DNA of 64,000 nt from Gangjinia marincola. Lineage in GTDB: Bacteria > Bacteroidota > Bacteroidia > Flavobacteriales > Flavobacteriaceae. The position numbers and the translations under genes were made by a program. This document shows positions 1 through 9,085 of this stretch, piece after piece; position 1 is the stretch's first letter; each line of letters starts with the position of its first letter. Location: the NCBI RefSeq assembly GCF_039523415.1, contig NZ_BAAAFG010000014.1:62001-126000 (forward strand), read 5' to 3'. Below the pieces are notes generated by a model. It did no database searches. It worked only from the letters and a program-made list of their open reading frames with translations, and was not told where the DNA came from.

Positions 1-308
1 GTCCCTAAGACATCACTCGGCATTAAGTCTGGGGTGAACTGCAATCTGCTAAAATCTGTATCCAGCGTTTTAGCAAATAGTTTTGCGGTGATGGTTTTGG
101 CTATACCGGGAACACCTTCAATCAGTACATGCCCATCTGCAAGTAAAGCAACGATAAGAAGTTCTATAAATTCATGTTGACCAATAATAATTTTACCAAG
201 TTCCTCTTTAATTTGCTCTACTGCGGCTTTTAGCTCTTCTAAGGGAATCCTAGTTGTAAACTCAAGGTTTCGATCAGATTTTGGTGTGGGATTATTCTGT
301 TCTTCCAT
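1..308 (-). CDS. MoxR-family AAA+ ATPase, partial (C-terminus beyond left edge)
   Basis: Reading the minus strand from the ATG at 306-308 gives 102 codons open to the window edge. Residues 65-72 (GVPGIAKT) form the P-loop and residues 88-102 (RLQFTPDLMPSDVLG) match the sequence that typically follows it in MoxR ATPases. MoxR proteins are chaperone-like ATPases that usually work with DUF58/VWA-domain partners encoded next to them; a DUF58 gene would be expected beyond the left edge. The start overlaps the end of the DUF4350 gene by 17 bases, so the gene is probably the last visible member of the operon that begins at 4107. Sensor and lid regions cannot be assessed. Confidence 0.9.
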   Translation of the reverse strand, partial: MEEQNNPTPKSDRNLEFTTRIPLEELKAAVEQIKEELGKIIIGQHEFIELLIVALLADGHVLIEGVPGIAKTITAKLFAKTLDTDFSRLQFTPDLMPSDVLG

Positions 309-1518
309 GGATGGAATGTTTAAAATGATTTATTTTTTTCGTGAGTTCCAGTAATTCATTTTTTGTAATTTCTTCGGGTTGCTGAAGAATATGTTCAATA
401 TCAATAAATAATTCTTTTACCGCTTTCGCGGAAGCACCGCTGCGTGCTGTAATGGTCTCAATATCTTCTTTATCAATGTGTTTGCCAGTAAGATTTACGC
501 GTAATTTGGTTCGAATGAAATCGAATAATTGGCGTATTTGTTTTTTAGCGATCTCAGTGTGTTCTTTTCGCTCAAGGTACATTCCTGCAATAGTTTGTGT
601 ATACGCATAGGTTTGATTTTTTAAAGGCGTAATCATCGGAATACTGCGTTGCTTGCGCTTACCTTCAAAAATAACAAATAGAACTCCGGCGATTAGTGCC
701 ATATAATAGCTCCATTTAAGGTATTTATTTCCAAGTAGCAGATATAGGACAGATAACTGTATAGTTTGTCCTGATTTATAATGATTATCCCAGTAGAGGT
801 TAGATGATTTAGGTAAATAGCCTAATGCCTTTTGCGTGTAGTTTTCATGATCCTTTTGAAGGATAAAATAATTTGAAAATGCCTGGGGCATGCTATGAAG
901 CCATAGCGTTCCCTCACCATAGGGGATTTCAATAAAGTTTACCAAAGAATCATTTTTTTCATCATTCTCTTCGTATATATCGATGTGACCCAGAATTTTA
1001 TGGGACGTGGTATCAATTTTATCAAAATATTTAATATCAATACTTGTGTTAAATCGGTATGAATGATCAGGATCTGGTTTGGAGGTGAGCGAAAATACAG
1101 GATCACTTTCAACAGTATTGGTAACAAACCCTACTGCCATAGAAATATCTAAGGTGTCTAAAAGTGCGCTGGACATATAGTTTGCGGCGATGTAGGCTGC
1201 ATTACCCCGCTCAATCCAATGCAATAGGCGATTTGTCTCGTCCTTATCAAACATGATTTTATCATTGACAAAAAGATAGCTTCCTTCTTTCAAACTGTCT
1301 TGTAAAGCAATGAATGGTGGTTGATTGACTTCGGTCAGTGTGAAGGTCTCATTTTTAGCAAGCTGCTCAAAAAGCACAAAAGTTCCTAGCGGGATCTTAT
1401 CTGTTTTAGCATAGCTGGGAAACCAATTGATTGGTTGGGACTTATTTGCCTCCAGCACCACCAACATGGCTAATAAAGCAATAAGTACACCCAATATTAT
1501 TTTGTGCTTTTTGCTCAT
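292..1518 (-). CDS. DUF4350 domain-containing membrane protein
   Basis: A 408-aa protein with one N-terminal membrane helix (about residues 7-24), a long extracytoplasmic region and a second helix near residues 267-285, followed by a basic cytoplasmic tail. This layout, and its place between a DUF4129 gene and moxR, fit the DUF4350 family seen in Bacteroidota MoxR operons; the biochemical role is unknown. Its start overlaps the stop of the preceding gene as TAATG, so translation is probably coupled. Near the C-terminus the reading frame contains a copy of the dispersed GC-rich palindrome (421-435), encoding ASAKA. The family name is from recall of such operons, not a search. Confidence 0.75.
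   Translation of the reverse strand: MSKKHKIILGVLIALLAMLVVLEANKSQPINWFPSYAKTDKIPLGTFVLFEQLAKNETFTLTEVNQPPFIALQDSLKEGSYLFVNDKIMFDKDETNRLLHWIERGNAAYIAANYMSSALLDTLDISMAVGFVTNTVESDPVFSLTSKPDPDHSYRFNTSIDIKYFDKIDTTSHKILGHIDIYEENDEKNDSLVNFIEIPYGEGTLWLHSMPQAFSNYFILQKDHENYTQKALGYLPKSSNLYWDNHYKSGQTIQLSVLYLLLGNKYLKWSYYMALIAGVLFVIFEGKRKQRSIPMITPLKNQTYAYTQTIAGMYLERKEHTEIAKKQIRQLFDFIRTKLRVNLTGKHIDKEDIETITARSGASAKAVKELFIDIEHILQQPEEITKNELLELTKKINHFKHSIHGRTE
421..435. repeat. Dispersed GC-rich palindrome, copy inside DUF4350 gene
   Basis: CGCTTTCGCGGAAGC, inside the coding region on the minus strand, where it reads GCTTCCGCGAAAGCG and encodes ASAKA. It belongs to the set of near-palindromes found elsewhere in the window. 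Confidence 0.6.
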
Positions 1519-2258
1519 TAGTTTAATGTGCCGCTTAATTGGTTAAACTTTGTTCGTGCAACATGATACTCGGTTTCTCCAACTTCAAAATTACCATACC
1601 AGGTATAGTCGTAGATTTTAGTTAAATCCCTAAACGAGGGATATATAGTGGACTGCGCCAGTTCTACAGCATAGTCTGCATTGGTCTTTTGCGCCTCATA
1701 TTGGATTAGTTCTTTTTCTTTTAATTGTTGAAGCATTCTCAAATAATAATATCTCACTGCCAGGCGGTAGTTCTTTTGTTTCAGTGCTTGTGCAATGAGG
1801 TCATCTATGTTTCGTGATTGAATGATCTTATCATCATCACTTAAAAATACTTGTGGAAGCTCCTGATCTCTTTTAATTGCTTCTCCCGGATTAAATCGTA
1901 TGAACAGGTAGACAATAAGGGCCAGCAGGCCAGCAATAAGAATATACGGAAGCGATCTAACAATGAGTGACCAAAATCCATTGAGTTCTACACCATCAAA
2001 CAACCAATTCATAAATTTGTCCCATGTATTATTTATCCAGCGAAAAAGGGACGTAAAAAAATCATCGGCAGGTTCTATCTGTTCCATGTAATCAAAATCA
2101 CTACTGCTTCGGTAGCGTTCAAGATCATCCTGATCAAATGCTAGAGGGTTGACCTCAGTCTTGTCGTAGGATACTTCGTTTGCAGGCCGAAGGGAGTCAT
2201 TTTCCGCGTCAAGCGAAAAAAAACAACACACAAAATACCATACAAGGATTATTTTCAT
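1518..2258 (-). CDS. DUF4129 domain-containing membrane protein
   Basis: A 246-aa protein with a hydrophobic N-terminus that may be a signal peptide, an extracytoplasmic segment of about 75 residues, a membrane helix near residues 100-125 and a cytoplasmic C-terminal domain. The tail, with LAVRYYYLRMLQQL and the following NADYAVEL, resembles DUF4129, a domain found with transglutaminase-like proteins and MoxR operons. The start codon overlaps the stop of the upstream gene (ATGA at 2255-2258) and its own stop overlaps the next start, so it sits in a tightly coupled operon. The function is not established. Confidence 0.75.
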   Translation of the reverse strand: MKIILVWYFVCCFFSLDAENDSLRPANEVSYDKTEVNPLAFDQDDLERYRSSSDFDYMEQIEPADDFFTSLFRWINNTWDKFMNWLFDGVELNGFWSLIVRSLPYILIAGLLALIVYLFIRFNPGEAIKRDQELPQVFLSDDDKIIQSRNIDDLIAQALKQKNYRLAVRYYYLRMLQQLKEKELIQYEAQKTNADYAVELAQSTIYPSFRDLTKIYDYTWYGNFEVGETEYHVARTKFNQLSGTLN

Positions 2259-3145
2259 GAATCAGAAGTTCTTTTTCCCAGGTTTTCAATTTGTTCAAAG
2301 GTGCCTGTATCGTGACGGTGTTCATTGAGGTTGAAATAGATAAAAGTAATACATACTACGCTTACGATGGAGAAAATATATTGAGCAAGAGTTGCAATAG
2401 AGTTTAAGATCAAATCTATCCAATCCACCATAGATGTAGGATCTGCGGTATTGATGTCTTGAATAGAAATAAACGTTTTAGCAAAGAAATAGATCAGAGC
2501 AGGAATTTGAAATATATAGTTTATAATTGCCACCAAAATGCTTATGATAATGATGGTAAAAAAAGTAACCCACCAATGATCTTTAATCAATGTGAATGAA
2601 TGCGAGATAGCTTCACCAATATCCTTTCGTTCAAAGGTGTAGATAGCAAAGGTGAGTGATAGGGGGACAGCAAGATAAACCCCTGGAAAAAAACAAATAA
2701 ATAATCCTATCACGATCATGATTCCAACTAAAAACAGTAGTCCTATCATGCCTCCCACAGAATTTTTGACTCCTTGTCTTACCTCCAGTTCTTCAACTTG
2801 TCCCTGATGTTTAACATAAGACTTGATATACTGTAAGGTTCCGGAATATAGTACAGCATATAGCAATACGGTACAAATTAGCATCGCAAATAGGGCTAGT
2901 ACGAATATTCCAGACATCATTCCGGCTGAACTCAAAATGCCGAAGCTACCTTGTCCAAAACCAAGTCCAAAAGTAGTGTACATATAAAATATTGAAGCAG
3001 CTAATGCAAGTATAAGTATAGGCCATGATATCTTGAACAAAATGGATAGCAAGGATTTATAATTATCGCGTACAAAGGCAAATGTAACCGAGATTATTTC
3101 TCCTAATTCTCTTTTTCGCTTAAATTCTATGTATTCTTGATTCAT
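2255..3145 (-). CDS. Multi-pass membrane protein of the MoxR/SpoIIM operon
   Basis: A 296-aa protein with about six hydrophobic helices and short charged ends. The central part, where helices surround FPGVYLAVPLSLTFAIY, resembles the membrane domain found in glycerophosphodiesterase-like and DUF4013-like proteins, but I do not recognise a specific family. It begins at ATG 3145, overlapping the SpoIIM-like stop as TAATG, and its own stop overlaps the DUF4129 start as ATGA. The coupling suggests these membrane proteins are made in fixed proportion and may form one assembly. Confidence 0.7.
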   Translation of the reverse strand: MNQEYIEFKRKRELGEIISVTFAFVRDNYKSLLSILFKISWPILILALAASIFYMYTTFGLGFGQGSFGILSSAGMMSGIFVLALFAMLICTVLLYAVLYSGTLQYIKSYVKHQGQVEELEVRQGVKNSVGGMIGLLFLVGIMIVIGLFICFFPGVYLAVPLSLTFAIYTFERKDIGEAISHSFTLIKDHWWVTFFTIIIISILVAIINYIFQIPALIYFFAKTFISIQDINTADPTSMVDWIDLILNSIATLAQYIFSIVSVVCITFIYFNLNEHRHDTGTFEQIENLGKRTSDS

Positions 3146-4107
3146 TAGACTTTGTTGTGTTTTTTATGGAGTTGACGGGGGAGAATCACATAATAGTATA
3201 CGATGAGCGCAAAGCTAAGTCCTATGATGTTAATGGCTAACCAGTCTGGCATTTCGGTATGTCTTGTAACGAATCCCTCTAAAAAACCCGCTACTATAAA
3301 TAGCGGGATTGTGCTAACTACAATTTTTAATCCTTCCTTAACACCAATTACAAATGCATCTAAGCGCCTGTACGTATTTGGGAAAAACATATACTTTGCC
3401 ATTACTAAGCCTGCACACGAAGCGATGATAATAACTGATATTTCAATTGTACCGTGAATCCAAATGGTTCGAACAGACTCCCAAAGTAACCCCTTATCAT
3501 AAAAAAAGTACTGAAAAGAGCCCAACATAATAGCATTTCTCATGACGATAAAAAGCGTTCCTATTCCAAGGAAAATTCCGCAAACAAAGGCAAAGAGTGC
3601 TACTCTGATATTGTTAATTGTTATTCCAATAAACATATTCATTTCATTGGCTTTTTTATAAACCGCCATGGGATCACCATTTTCAATGTTTTGCAACGTC
3701 ATATTTACGTATTGATCTCCCAGGATCATACGCACAAAATCTCCATCTTGCGACGCAGAAAAAACACCTATTACTGTGAAGAGCGCAAAAAATACGACTG
3801 AAAACAGTAGTTGCTTGCGATGTTGATAGAACGATAGCGGAAATTCCTTTAGAAAGAATGATACAATACGACCTCTTGATTCCCGCTTGGTTTTATATAT
3901 TTTTTGATGAGCCCTGGAAGAGAGCTGATTAAGGTAAAGAAGTGTATTACTTTTAGGATAAAAGGTTTGCGCATAGCTCAAATGATCTGTAATTTCTAAA
4001 TAGAGGGCAGAAAGCTCATCTGGTGAAAATGTAGCATTTTGAGTGATTGCATTTTCAAATCGTTGCCATTTATCTTTATTTTGCTTTACAAATGCTGCCT
4101 CGCGCAT
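3145..4107 (-). CDS. SpoIIM-like (stage II sporulation protein M family) membrane protein
   Basis: A 320-aa protein with a soluble N-terminal region of about 90 residues (MREAAFVKQNKDKWQRFE) followed by several membrane helices. The N-terminus and the helical core (SFLKEFPLSFYQHRKQLLFS, then INNIRVALFAFVCGIFLGIG) are typical of the SpoIIM/DUF95 family that accompanies RDD and MoxR genes in non-sporulating Bacteroidota. It is the first gene of the minus-strand operon running to the left window edge and diverges from the RDD gene, leaving a 35-base shared upstream region. Its role outside sporulating bacteria is not known. Confidence 0.85.
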   Translation of the reverse strand: MREAAFVKQNKDKWQRFENAITQNATFSPDELSALYLEITDHLSYAQTFYPKSNTLLYLNQLSSRAHQKIYKTKRESRGRIVSFFLKEFPLSFYQHRKQLLFSVVFFALFTVIGVFSASQDGDFVRMILGDQYVNMTLQNIENGDPMAVYKKANEMNMFIGITINNIRVALFAFVCGIFLGIGTLFIVMRNAIMLGSFQYFFYDKGLLWESVRTIWIHGTIEISVIIIASCAGLVMAKYMFFPNTYRRLDAFVIGVKEGLKIVVSTIPLFIVAGFLEGFVTRHTEMPDWLAINIIGLSFALIVYYYVILPRQLHKKHNKV

Positions 4108-4142
4108 GCTTTAAATCTTAGTGACCCAAAGAAACCAATTAA

Positions 4143-4856
4143 ATGGATAATTTTCAAATAGAAACGGCTCAAAATGTTAGTATTCATCAGCCGGTAGCAA
4201 ATGTAGGAGATCGTATTTTTGCCTTTATCATTGACGTGTTGGTTTTAGTGGCATATGCTACGTTAATATTTGTGGCGGCAGGGTTTATAGGTATGGATTC
4301 TTTTGATGAATGGGTTTTCCAACTGGCAGTAGGATTACCTATTTTTTTATATCATTTATTAATGGAAACCTTTAATGATGGTCAATCACTAGGAAAAATG
4401 GTTATGAAAATACGGGTAGTGTTGGTTAATGGTGGTAAACCTGCATTTTCTAATTACGCCATCAGATGGTTATTGCGCCTCATTGATATCACCTTTTCCA
4501 GTGGTTCTGTCGCGGTAATTAGTTTGCTTTTTAGCCGAAAAGGACAGCGCTTAGGGGATCTTGCTGCTAAAACTACAGTTATTACCGAAGCAAGGAGAAC
4601 TAGTTTTGCTAACACCTTACTGGTAGATCTTCCTGAAGATTACGTACCCAAATATTCGCAGGTCACTGTATTTACAGATCAGGAAATCCAATCTATTAAA
4701 ACTATATTTACCAAAGCAAGACGATCTTCTAACCACAAAGTAATTCTTTCGCTTTCTAATCGAATTTCCAGTGTTTTAGAGATTACTCCTGAAGAAAAAC
4801 CCCTGCTCTTTGTGGATCGGGTGATCAAGGATTACAATTACTATACTCAGCAGTAG
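4143..4856 (+). CDS. RDD family membrane protein
   Basis: A 237-aa protein with three membrane segments. The RDD hallmarks are visible: VGDRIFAFIIDVLVLVAYA at about residues 21-39, DGQSLGKMVMKIRVV at about 79-93, and LRLIDITF followed by RKGQRLGDLAAKTTVI near residues 107-146. RDD proteins are poorly characterised, although some affect ion or osmotic stress. The gene is divergent from the SpoIIM-like gene, and this pairing recurs in Bacteroidota MoxR loci. A soluble C-terminal tail of about 85 residues follows the RDD domain. Confidence 0.9.
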   Translation: MDNFQIETAQNVSIHQPVANVGDRIFAFIIDVLVLVAYATLIFVAAGFIGMDSFDEWVFQLAVGLPIFLYHLLMETFNDGQSLGKMVMKIRVVLVNGGKPAFSNYAIRWLLRLIDITFSSGSVAVISLLFSRKGQRLGDLAAKTTVITEARRTSFANTLLVDLPEDYVPKYSQVTVFTDQEIQSIKTIFTKARRSSNHKVILSLSNRISSVLEITPEEKPLLFVDRVIKDYNYYTQQ

Positions 4857-5024
4857 CGGACTATCATTACTACAAAAAATGAGTAGTGAATCATTTGTGA
4901 TAATTAAATTAAGCGAAAATCTCTCTCCACTTAACAAGCCATACCTTTAATTGGTACCGGTTCTCTCTTTGATAAAATTTATTTTTTTAAATAGTTTTCA
5001 CATTTATAAATTAATGGTTCACCA

Positions 5025-6008
5025 TTATCCGTCAAAATCCTTGCAAGAAACCTTTTCAAATTTTTCAGGTTCTGGAGTGAAATTTTCTTTTATAGTATTG
5101 CCGACATATTCCTTAGGAAACGGACCATCGATAATTATTTGATAAATAGGTATACCAGTTTTTTTATTAATGTAAAGCTCAACGTTAGATTCTGTTTTAA
5201 GATATAAACTGGCTTTCATTTTCTTTGCCTCAATTATTTTCAAAATATGTATTCTTTCTGAATTTTCGGGCACTGATTCTTTATCACAATAATTAAATAC
5301 AATCAAGTTACCATCGTCTTTATTAATTAATAATGAGGGTGTATTACAATAGCATAATGTTTCAAAATCAAGGCCATATTTTTTATATGGATCGCTATTA
5401 GATTCATTTAAAATGGAAATACCAACCAATTCTTTATTTACAATTTCATCGAATGCTGGAGGAATTGCAATCTTAGATTTTTCATCTGATATAATTTGAT
5501 TAGAAAATATATGAGCAAAACCATCCTGTTCGATTATAAAATAATTTTTTACTATGAAAGCATCATCGAAAAGAGATTTTAATGGAGAAGCTTTTATATG
5601 AGCATTTTTATTTCTAATGGATATGATTGAGTCGGGTAATGATATTTTCAGCTTATCTTGAAATAGATTGATGTAGAATTGCTTCATATAAGCATTAAAA
5701 TAGATCTTAATAGGAAGTTTAGTACGAAATATTTCTTCAGTTGAATCTTCATTAATTCTAATTCCATTTTGATTCAATTGGAATACTATATTCTCGTAGG
5801 GATTTTTTTTCAAACCGTTCGCAGAGATATCCCTTTCGCCAATAGGATAAGTCTCTCTATAATGCCATTTTGAACTAGTGGATGAGTCTTGATTTAACTT
5901 AATTTCAGTGGTTAGCTGATCAACAACTATGGGGCTCTTTTTTTTCCTACATGACACTAGTGCAAGGATTACGAAAACTACTAAATTATATCTTACTTTA
6001 GTAATCAT
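5025..6008 (-). CDS. Lipoprotein, unknown; last of four in the T6SS-associated island
   Basis: A 327-aa protein with a lipoprotein signal (hydrophobic segment ending LALVSC; Cys at about residue 20), so it is likely anchored in a membrane facing the periplasm or the cell exterior. The mature part is AT-rich, rich in Lys, Asn and Ile, and matches no family I recognise. Its ATG overlaps the stop of the preceding lipoprotein gene (ATGA at 6005-6008), so the two are translationally coupled. From its position downstream of a putative T6SS effector I infer an immunity or resistance lipoprotein; nothing in the sequence proves this. It converges with the RDD gene across a 168-base gap. Confidence 0.7.
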   Translation of the reverse strand: MITKVRYNLVVFVILALVSCRKKKSPIVVDQLTTEIKLNQDSSTSSKWHYRETYPIGERDISANGLKKNPYENIVFQLNQNGIRINEDSTEEIFRTKLPIKIYFNAYMKQFYINLFQDKLKISLPDSIISIRNKNAHIKASPLKSLFDDAFIVKNYFIIEQDGFAHIFSNQIISDEKSKIAIPPAFDEIVNKELVGISILNESNSDPYKKYGLDFETLCYCNTPSLLINKDDGNLIVFNYCDKESVPENSERIHILKIIEAKKMKASLYLKTESNVELYINKKTGIPIYQIIIDGPFPKEYVGNTIKENFTPEPEKFEKVSCKDFDG

Positions 6009-7036
6009 CCTTTAGATTTCGTTCGCTCAAGACTGTATTTGTTTTTTGACTTTCCCACTAAAGAATCTATATAAGTACTTTTGAAATAATATATTGAGTC
6101 ATTTAAAATAAGTTCTCCCAGATCATGGGTAGAATTTTTTTTATTTGAAGTTTGAAAATCATGCAAACTAAGTTTTCTATCATCTACCTGTGAGATAGAA
6201 AATGTTCCTTTTATATTTTCTACATAACTGTCCAAACTAAACATACCACCTCCATTATCATCTATAGAAATAGTTATAGTTGCCCGCGATCTAGGATCTC
6301 CAGATTCACTTTCTATTCTTGTAAAAGTACCTATATAGTTTCCATACCACTGAGCAGCATTGCTAAGTGTCGCCGATTCTTTAAAAATACTGCAATCAAA
6401 ATCTAAAGCATTTCGATAATTATATCTTTGATCCTGTGTGTCCCAAAACACAAAAAAACTGGATTTTTCTGGCAGTATAACCTCAAGCATATTTTTATTG
6501 CATTGATCTGTATTTTGTAAATAGGTTATTATACCGGTATCAAATTGATCGTAGATGATTGTATTTATTTGTCCGTCTTGTGCATTGGCGTCTTTTTTAA
6601 TAACATAGGGTTGAGTAGATGCTTTACTAGTCTTAAAATCATTAAAGATCAATAGGAAGGGGAATTTATGATCTCCATAACCATCTACAAGTTCATCTAA
6701 TCTCCTGGCTATGATTGCAAAATCCATTTCTCCATTTCTATCAAAATCTGAAGTTGTAGAGATTAAACAATTCGTTTTAGTTTGATCTATAGGCTTATCT
6801 AATAAATTTATTTCATTAATCGTTATAGGCTCCCATGTATTAGAGTTTGTATTGAAATAATTTTTAATGTTTTCTGGTAATTCACAGATTTCATTTTGAA
6901 ATTTATCTAACACTTCACTTTTTGTGATTAGTGCTTCTTTTTCGACGTTTTCTGTTTTAGATGTACTAGTATTCTTGCAAGAAAAAGTGATTAGTACGCT
7001 AAGAAAAAATAATTGATATATGATCTGATATTTCAT
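6005..7036 (-). CDS. Lipoprotein with DxDxNG calcium-type loop, candidate immunity protein
   Basis: A 343-aa protein whose signal ends LITFSC, giving a lipidated Cys near residue 20. Around residues 95-110 it carries DFDRNGEMDFAI, a DxDxNGxxD loop of the kind that binds calcium in EF-hand-like and FG-GAP-like repeats. The C-terminal third (starting WYGNYIGTF) looks like a separate small beta domain. The neighbouring 373-aa lipoprotein has an equivalent loop (DVNKDGNPDIVI), so the two may be distant relatives. Position in a run of four lipoprotein genes after a putative effector suggests immunity; this is inference. Confidence 0.7.
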   Translation of the reverse strand: MKYQIIYQLFFLSVLITFSCKNTSTSKTENVEKEALITKSEVLDKFQNEICELPENIKNYFNTNSNTWEPITINEINLLDKPIDQTKTNCLISTTSDFDRNGEMDFAIIARRLDELVDGYGDHKFPFLLIFNDFKTSKASTQPYVIKKDANAQDGQINTIIYDQFDTGIITYLQNTDQCNKNMLEVILPEKSSFFVFWDTQDQRYNYRNALDFDCSIFKESATLSNAAQWYGNYIGTFTRIESESGDPRSRATITISIDDNGGGMFSLDSYVENIKGTFSISQVDDRKLSLHDFQTSNKKNSTHDLGELILNDSIYYFKSTYIDSLVGKSKNKYSLERTKSKG

Positions 7037-7100
7037 TTGCTTCTTAATTATTCTCCGTGTAAATGGTCAGCGTGTGCCTATAGATGAACTTAAGCCCGCA

Positions 7101-8222
7101 TCAATTTTCGCGAACTGATACTTCACATTTTTCTTTTCTAATATCCTGCGCAGGAAGTTGCTTTATTTTTTTTGCATATTCAGTATTACTTAATTCTGAC
7201 ATTTCCAGATTTTGCTGAATCACACATCTGTATATTGTGGTTTCTTTTTCAGTTGAAACCTCATTAATATAGATTGTTTTAGTTAACATCCAACGATTAT
7301 TTATAAAGTCTATATAATGCTCAGCAAACGTATCACCACCAGCTGAATACGTGATGATTTTTAAAACACCGTCTTTATCTAAAGGCTCTATGGTATCAAT
7401 GGTATAGCCTCCGTCTTCTGAAAAATTAATGCTCTTTAGAATTAATTTAGATGGATTTACTTTACTATCAAAAAATAAAAGTTCATTTCCTTCAAGCCTT
7501 TTATTTGAGATCACTATATCAGGATTCCCGTCTTTATTCACATCAATATCCTTAGAAAAGTACGAATCACTCTTTTTATAGTAACTAAGCTCATATACTG
7601 TTTCTATAGTTTGATTAGTATGTATCGTATTATTTAAAAAATTCTGATCAAAGATATTATCTAAGAGCTCTTTTTTTTCGGAGTTTAGCCCTTTTTCAAA
7701 TGAATTATCTCTTTTAGGGTGCGGTCCATCAAAAAGAAAGAATAATACGGATTTTGCGTCTTCCTCATTAATTTTATTTATTAGCGTAAAGGCATTTTCT
7801 CTTTTTAGATATTCGATCATATTATATTGAAAATAATTGACTGCATCAGCCTGCCACGATCCATTCATTGCTATGCCGATGAGCTTATCCTCATACTTTT
7901 TATGCTCTTTCTTTGAAAGATTGGAGAACCAATAATTGATATAATCTATACTTACATCGTAAAGAGGATTTGGGTTATTCTCGATCTCATTCCAGCCAAA
8001 ATAATCCATGAATGTTATAAATGAGCTTGGAAATTGTTTCATGAATTGATCCTCATTCTTGTCTTCATAAGATTTTTTTAGTAATAACCAATCATTTTGA
8101 ACAGGAATTTTATTTTCAAAAGAGAATAAATTATCTACCTCATTTTTTACTTCTTCTTTTGTTTTAGAATCACATGAAACTAGTGTGAAGACTAAAACCC
8201 CTAATAACATATATTTATTCAT
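7101..8222 (-). CDS. Lipoprotein with DxNxDG loop, candidate immunity protein
   Basis: A 373-aa protein with a lipoprotein signal (TLVSCDSKTKEE; Cys near residue 17). The N-terminal half is helical and rich in charged and aromatic residues. In the second half DVNKDGNPDIVI forms a calcium-type loop, followed by predicted beta strands. No known family was recognised. It is separated from the lipoprotein genes on either side by 64 and 79 bases, so it may have its own promoter or be part of one long transcript from vgrG. The organisation (several unrelated or distantly related lipoproteins after one toxin-like gene) is typical of immunity gene arrays. Confidence 0.7.
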   Translation of the reverse strand: MNKYMLLGVLVFTLVSCDSKTKEEVKNEVDNLFSFENKIPVQNDWLLLKKSYEDKNEDQFMKQFPSSFITFMDYFGWNEIENNPNPLYDVSIDYINYWFSNLSKKEHKKYEDKLIGIAMNGSWQADAVNYFQYNMIEYLKRENAFTLINKINEEDAKSVLFFLFDGPHPKRDNSFEKGLNSEKKELLDNIFDQNFLNNTIHTNQTIETVYELSYYKKSDSYFSKDIDVNKDGNPDIVISNKRLEGNELLFFDSKVNPSKLILKSINFSEDGGYTIDTIEPLDKDGVLKIITYSAGGDTFAEHYIDFINNRWMLTKTIYINEVSTEKETTIYRCVIQQNLEMSELSNTEYAKKIKQLPAQDIRKEKCEVSVREN

Positions 8223-8301
8223 AATCCTCTGTAATTACTATTTGTGCTCCATAAATACATTTCTTTCTATGGTCAAATTATGTAAACATGTTAATATTTT
8301 G

Positions 8302-9072
8302 TTAATTAATGCCACTGTTTATAAAAGTTGCTTTCTGAAATAAACCCGCTTCGATCAAAAATTTTTTAAGTTTTTCAAAGGATTCCGCATCATTACTAAT
8401 ATAAAATTCATCGATAAGCATTTTGAGTATACTCTCATCGGTAGCTAAGTTTAACGCTTTGTTGTTTTGAAGTTTAAGCTTATTTAGGGAGCTGATGTAA
8501 TGAGAAATACCATTTTCATAATTACCAGGAGATAGAAGTTGAATATATTTAGAGTTTAATATATTTTTAGGTGGAAAATCTTTAAATGGTATGGCCTCAA
8601 TATTTGGTAAAATAGCAACCATTATACCTTGTCTTGACGAATGAATTTCAATAGTACCATTATACATCGTGTTATTTTTAATAGAATCTAATTTGAATTG
8701 ATACATTGTTTTAGAATAATAATTCCCCAACCTATCATTCATTTCTAATTTAAAAGATTGATCTCCACATATTAAACTTAAGTTTTTTAGGTCATTTATG
8801 ATTATTGGCATCCGCTTTAATGAAAATAAAGCAGAATCAGATAAGGAAGGTCCCAAGATATTTAGCTTAACTTTATCAGATAAAGAATCTTCCTTTATTA
8901 ATTTAATGTTGTATAAATTATTTTTTGATGAGCATTCTGTTAAAACAGAGCTTTGCTTATTTTTATAAGGTATGTTTTCAATCAGCTGCTCACGACTTTT
9001 AGATGTAGTTGAACAACTGAAAGTAGTTAAGAAAATCAGAGCTAAAACTGCTAAAATTAATTTTGCATTCAT
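8302..9072 (-). CDS. Lipoprotein adjacent to the putative effector, candidate cognate immunity protein
   Basis: A 256-aa protein with a lipoprotein signal (FLTTFSCSTTSK; Cys near residue 20). It lies only 13 bases downstream of the large putative effector gene, the position most often occupied by the cognate immunity gene in T6SS loci. The mature sequence is mostly beta-rich in the first half and ends in a short helical segment (TDESILKMLIDEFYIS); no family is recognised. If the upstream protein is a peptidoglycan-cutting toxin, a lipoprotein anchored in the periplasm would be the right kind of inhibitor. Function is inferred only from position and localisation. Confidence 0.7.
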   Translation of the reverse strand: MNAKLILAVLALIFLTTFSCSTTSKSREQLIENIPYKNKQSSVLTECSSKNNLYNIKLIKEDSLSDKVKLNILGPSLSDSALFSLKRMPIIINDLKNLSLICGDQSFKLEMNDRLGNYYSKTMYQFKLDSIKNNTMYNGTIEIHSSRQGIMVAILPNIEAIPFKDFPPKNILNSKYIQLLSPGNYENGISHYISSLNKLKLQNNKALNLATDESILKMLIDEFYISNDAESFEKLKKFLIEAGLFQKATFINSGIN

Positions 9073-9085
9073 TAGAATCAGTATT

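Noticed and set aside
4862..4900. Hairpin after the RDD gene as a terminator
   Set aside because: Only a five-base stem (ACTAC/GTAGT) and no T-run follows.
5025..9072. Lipoprotein array read as a polysaccharide utilisation locus
   Set aside because: No SusC/SusD pair or glycoside hydrolase is present, while VgrG and PAAR-like genes are.
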